Shown in pieces: positions 24,531 to 25,022 of a stretch of DNA of 25,022 nt (within the stretch, counting starts at the first letter, position 1; every line of letters starts with the position of its first letter). The notes below the pieces were generated by a model. That model worked only from the letters and a program-made list of their open reading frames with translations, was not told where the DNA came from and did no database searches. The DNA is taken from assembly GCA_045628925.1 (NCBI GenBank), contig JAZQQF010000172.1:1-25022 (forward strand). Reading direction: 5' to 3'. Origin of the DNA: UBA1774 sp045628925 (GTDB lineage: Bacteria; Bacillota; Clostridia; Oscillospirales; Oscillospiraceae). The position numbers and the translations under genes were made by a program.

Positions 24531-24580
24531 CACGACCTGACATATCCGCATAACCCCCGGCGAATCCGAAAAGACCACGC

Positions 24581-24600
24581 GGGCGCATCGTGATGCGCCC
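24581..24600. repeat. Palindromic repeat, 9-bp arms
   Basis: GGGCGCATC (24581-24589) and GATGCGCCC (24592-24600) are perfect reverse complements separated by GT. CCCC/GGGG pairing continues just downstream (24598-24614). Confidence 0.7.
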
Positions 24601-24626
24601 CTACGGGAAGGGGCGGACAGTTCGCA

Positions 24627-24685
24627 GAGCCGCCGGAGGCAGCGGTACCATCTGCCGAATCCGTATGCACTTCGGGCGCAATCGC
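24627..24685 (+). repeat. Direct repeat, copy 2 (19 bp exact plus diverged extension)
   Basis: The first 19 bases are identical to 24512-24530. The rest aligns with gaps to 24531-24568, sharing ATCCG and GGCG blocks in the same order. Confidence 0.55.
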
Positions 24686-24740
24686 ACCCGCCCCCAAATA
24701 AGATCACGTTCCAATATCATTCATCACTGGAGGAACTTTT

Positions 24741-25022
24741 ATGCTCATCAAAACCTTTTCCGTCGGCCAGCTGGGCACCAACTGCTACGTGGTGACGGAT
24801 GAAACCACCTTGAAATGCGCCGTCATCGACCCCGGCGCGGAATCCGGCCGCATTCTGAACTATATCGACGACAATCATCTCACCGTGGAGGCCATCTTCG
24901 TGCCCCACGGGCATTACGACCATACCGGTGCCATCCCCGGCGTGTATGAAGCGACGAAGGCCACCGTGTATATGCACGCGCTGGACGTGAACGCCGACGG
25001 GGTGCACGACGAGCTGCGCTAC
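24741..25022 (+). CDS. Glyoxalase-II-like MBL-fold metallo-hydrolase (partial, 3' end outside window)
   Basis: The first 94 residues of a metallo-beta-lactamase-fold protein. The N-terminus LIKTFSVGQLGTNCYVVTD, the AVIDPGAE turn and the di-metal site PHGHYDHTGAIPG (His56, His58, Asp60, His61, the HxHxDH motif) fit the small hydroxyacylglutathione-hydrolase-like subfamily, usually about 205-215 residues. The Thr that often precedes the first His is Pro here. GGAGGAA (24729-24735) precedes ATG 24741. In many Clostridia a gene of this type follows rel-dtd and precedes hemZ; here it is separated from dtd by the repeat mosaic. The physiological substrate is not known. Confidence 0.88.
   Translation, partial: MLIKTFSVGQLGTNCYVVTDETTLKCAVIDPGAESGRILNYIDDNHLTVEAIFVPHGHYDHTGAIPGVYEATKATVYMHALDVNADGVHDELRY

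Larger units (their letters stand above)
24235..24570. repeat. MITE-like unit with about 57-bp imperfect terminal inverted repeats
   Basis: The left arm 24235-24290 begins TTCGGATTCGCC and ends GCCTCCGGCGGC. The right arm 24514-24570 begins GCCGCCGGAGGC and ends GGCGAATCCGAA, the exact reverse complements in reverse order. The spacing inside the arms is nearly equal (32 and 33 bp) and the inner bases are recognisably related but diverged. The 223-bp centre encodes no transposase. No target-site duplication is seen. Confidence 0.55.
24206..24740. other. Intergenic repeat mosaic without a credible gene
   Basis: This is the only gap over 300 bp. Open frames in it (such as 24208-24540) are Arg/Cys-rich, cover several hairpins and lack convincing ribosome binding sites, so they are not called. 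It contains the dtd terminator-like hairpin, a 336-bp inverted-repeat unit, a third direct copy of its arm, a perfect 14-bp hairpin and a 9-bp palindrome. Confidence 0.8.

Noticed and set aside
24208..24540. 110-codon frame in the repeat mosaic
   Set aside because: It runs through several hairpins and inverted repeats, has no usable ribosome binding site and shows no domain. Opposite-strand frames at 24308-24707 are rejected likewise.
24206..24740. CRISPR array or tRNA in the long intergenic gap
   Set aside because: Repeats are too few and irregular for CRISPR, and no cloverleaf or T-loop consensus was seen.
1..25022. Defence system, prophage or transposase genes
   Set aside because: All well-supported genes belong to housekeeping or metabolic families. 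AddAB is core recombination here, not evidence of a defence island.

Overview
This is a GC-rich (clearly above 55% by eye) segment of a low-copy, gene-dense bacterial chromosome. All fifteen recognisable protein genes (two cut by the window edges) are on the + strand. AddAB rather than RecBCD, a bifunctional Rel, PPDK, strong AGGAGG-type ribosome binding sites, sigma-A-like promoters and a recJ-rel-dtd-MBL gene order all suggest a strictly anaerobic, high-GC Firmicute of class Clostridia (Oscillospirales or Christensenellales type, probably from a gut). The taxonomy is inferred; no rRNA is present.

Layout. 1-3421: the 3' end of pyruvate phosphate dikinase with its terminator, a small Ntn (choloylglycine-hydrolase-like) amidase, and a cytoplasmic GH78-type alpha-L-rhamnosidase. 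3459-4662: a promoter, a membrane-anchored GGDEF diguanylate cyclase and its terminator. 4716-9112: a promoter and an operon of MoxR ATPase, DUF58 protein, DUF4129 membrane protein and ROK sugar kinase, ending in a terminator. The first three genes are linked by a 15-codon bridging ORF. 9171-15980: addB-addA, overlapping by 8 nt. 16054-19241: a homocysteine S-methyltransferase overlapping a GT39/PMT-type mannosyltransferase by 4 nt, then rpiB with a strong terminator. 19295-24205: promoter, structured leader, recJ, rel and dtd, then a terminator-like hairpin. 24206-24740: 535 bp with no credible gene, built from inverted and direct repeats. 24741-25022: the start of a glyoxalase-II-like metallo-beta-lactamase-fold hydrolase.

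Functionally the window is mostly core: recombination and repair (AddAB, RecJ), stringent response (Rel), proofreading of mischarged tRNA (Dtd), central carbon (PPDK, RpiB, ROK kinase) and the conserved MoxR/DUF58/DUF4129 envelope-associated module.

I found no convincing new multi-gene system. The best leads are a MITE-like inverted repeat of about 336 bp downstream of dtd with a third, direct copy of its arm nearby, a mannosyltransferase with a discoidin-like ectodomain, an Ntn hydrolase that lacks the usual arginine, a MoxR module whose third gene lacks a transglutaminase domain, and a structured leader containing a short ORF upstream of recJ.
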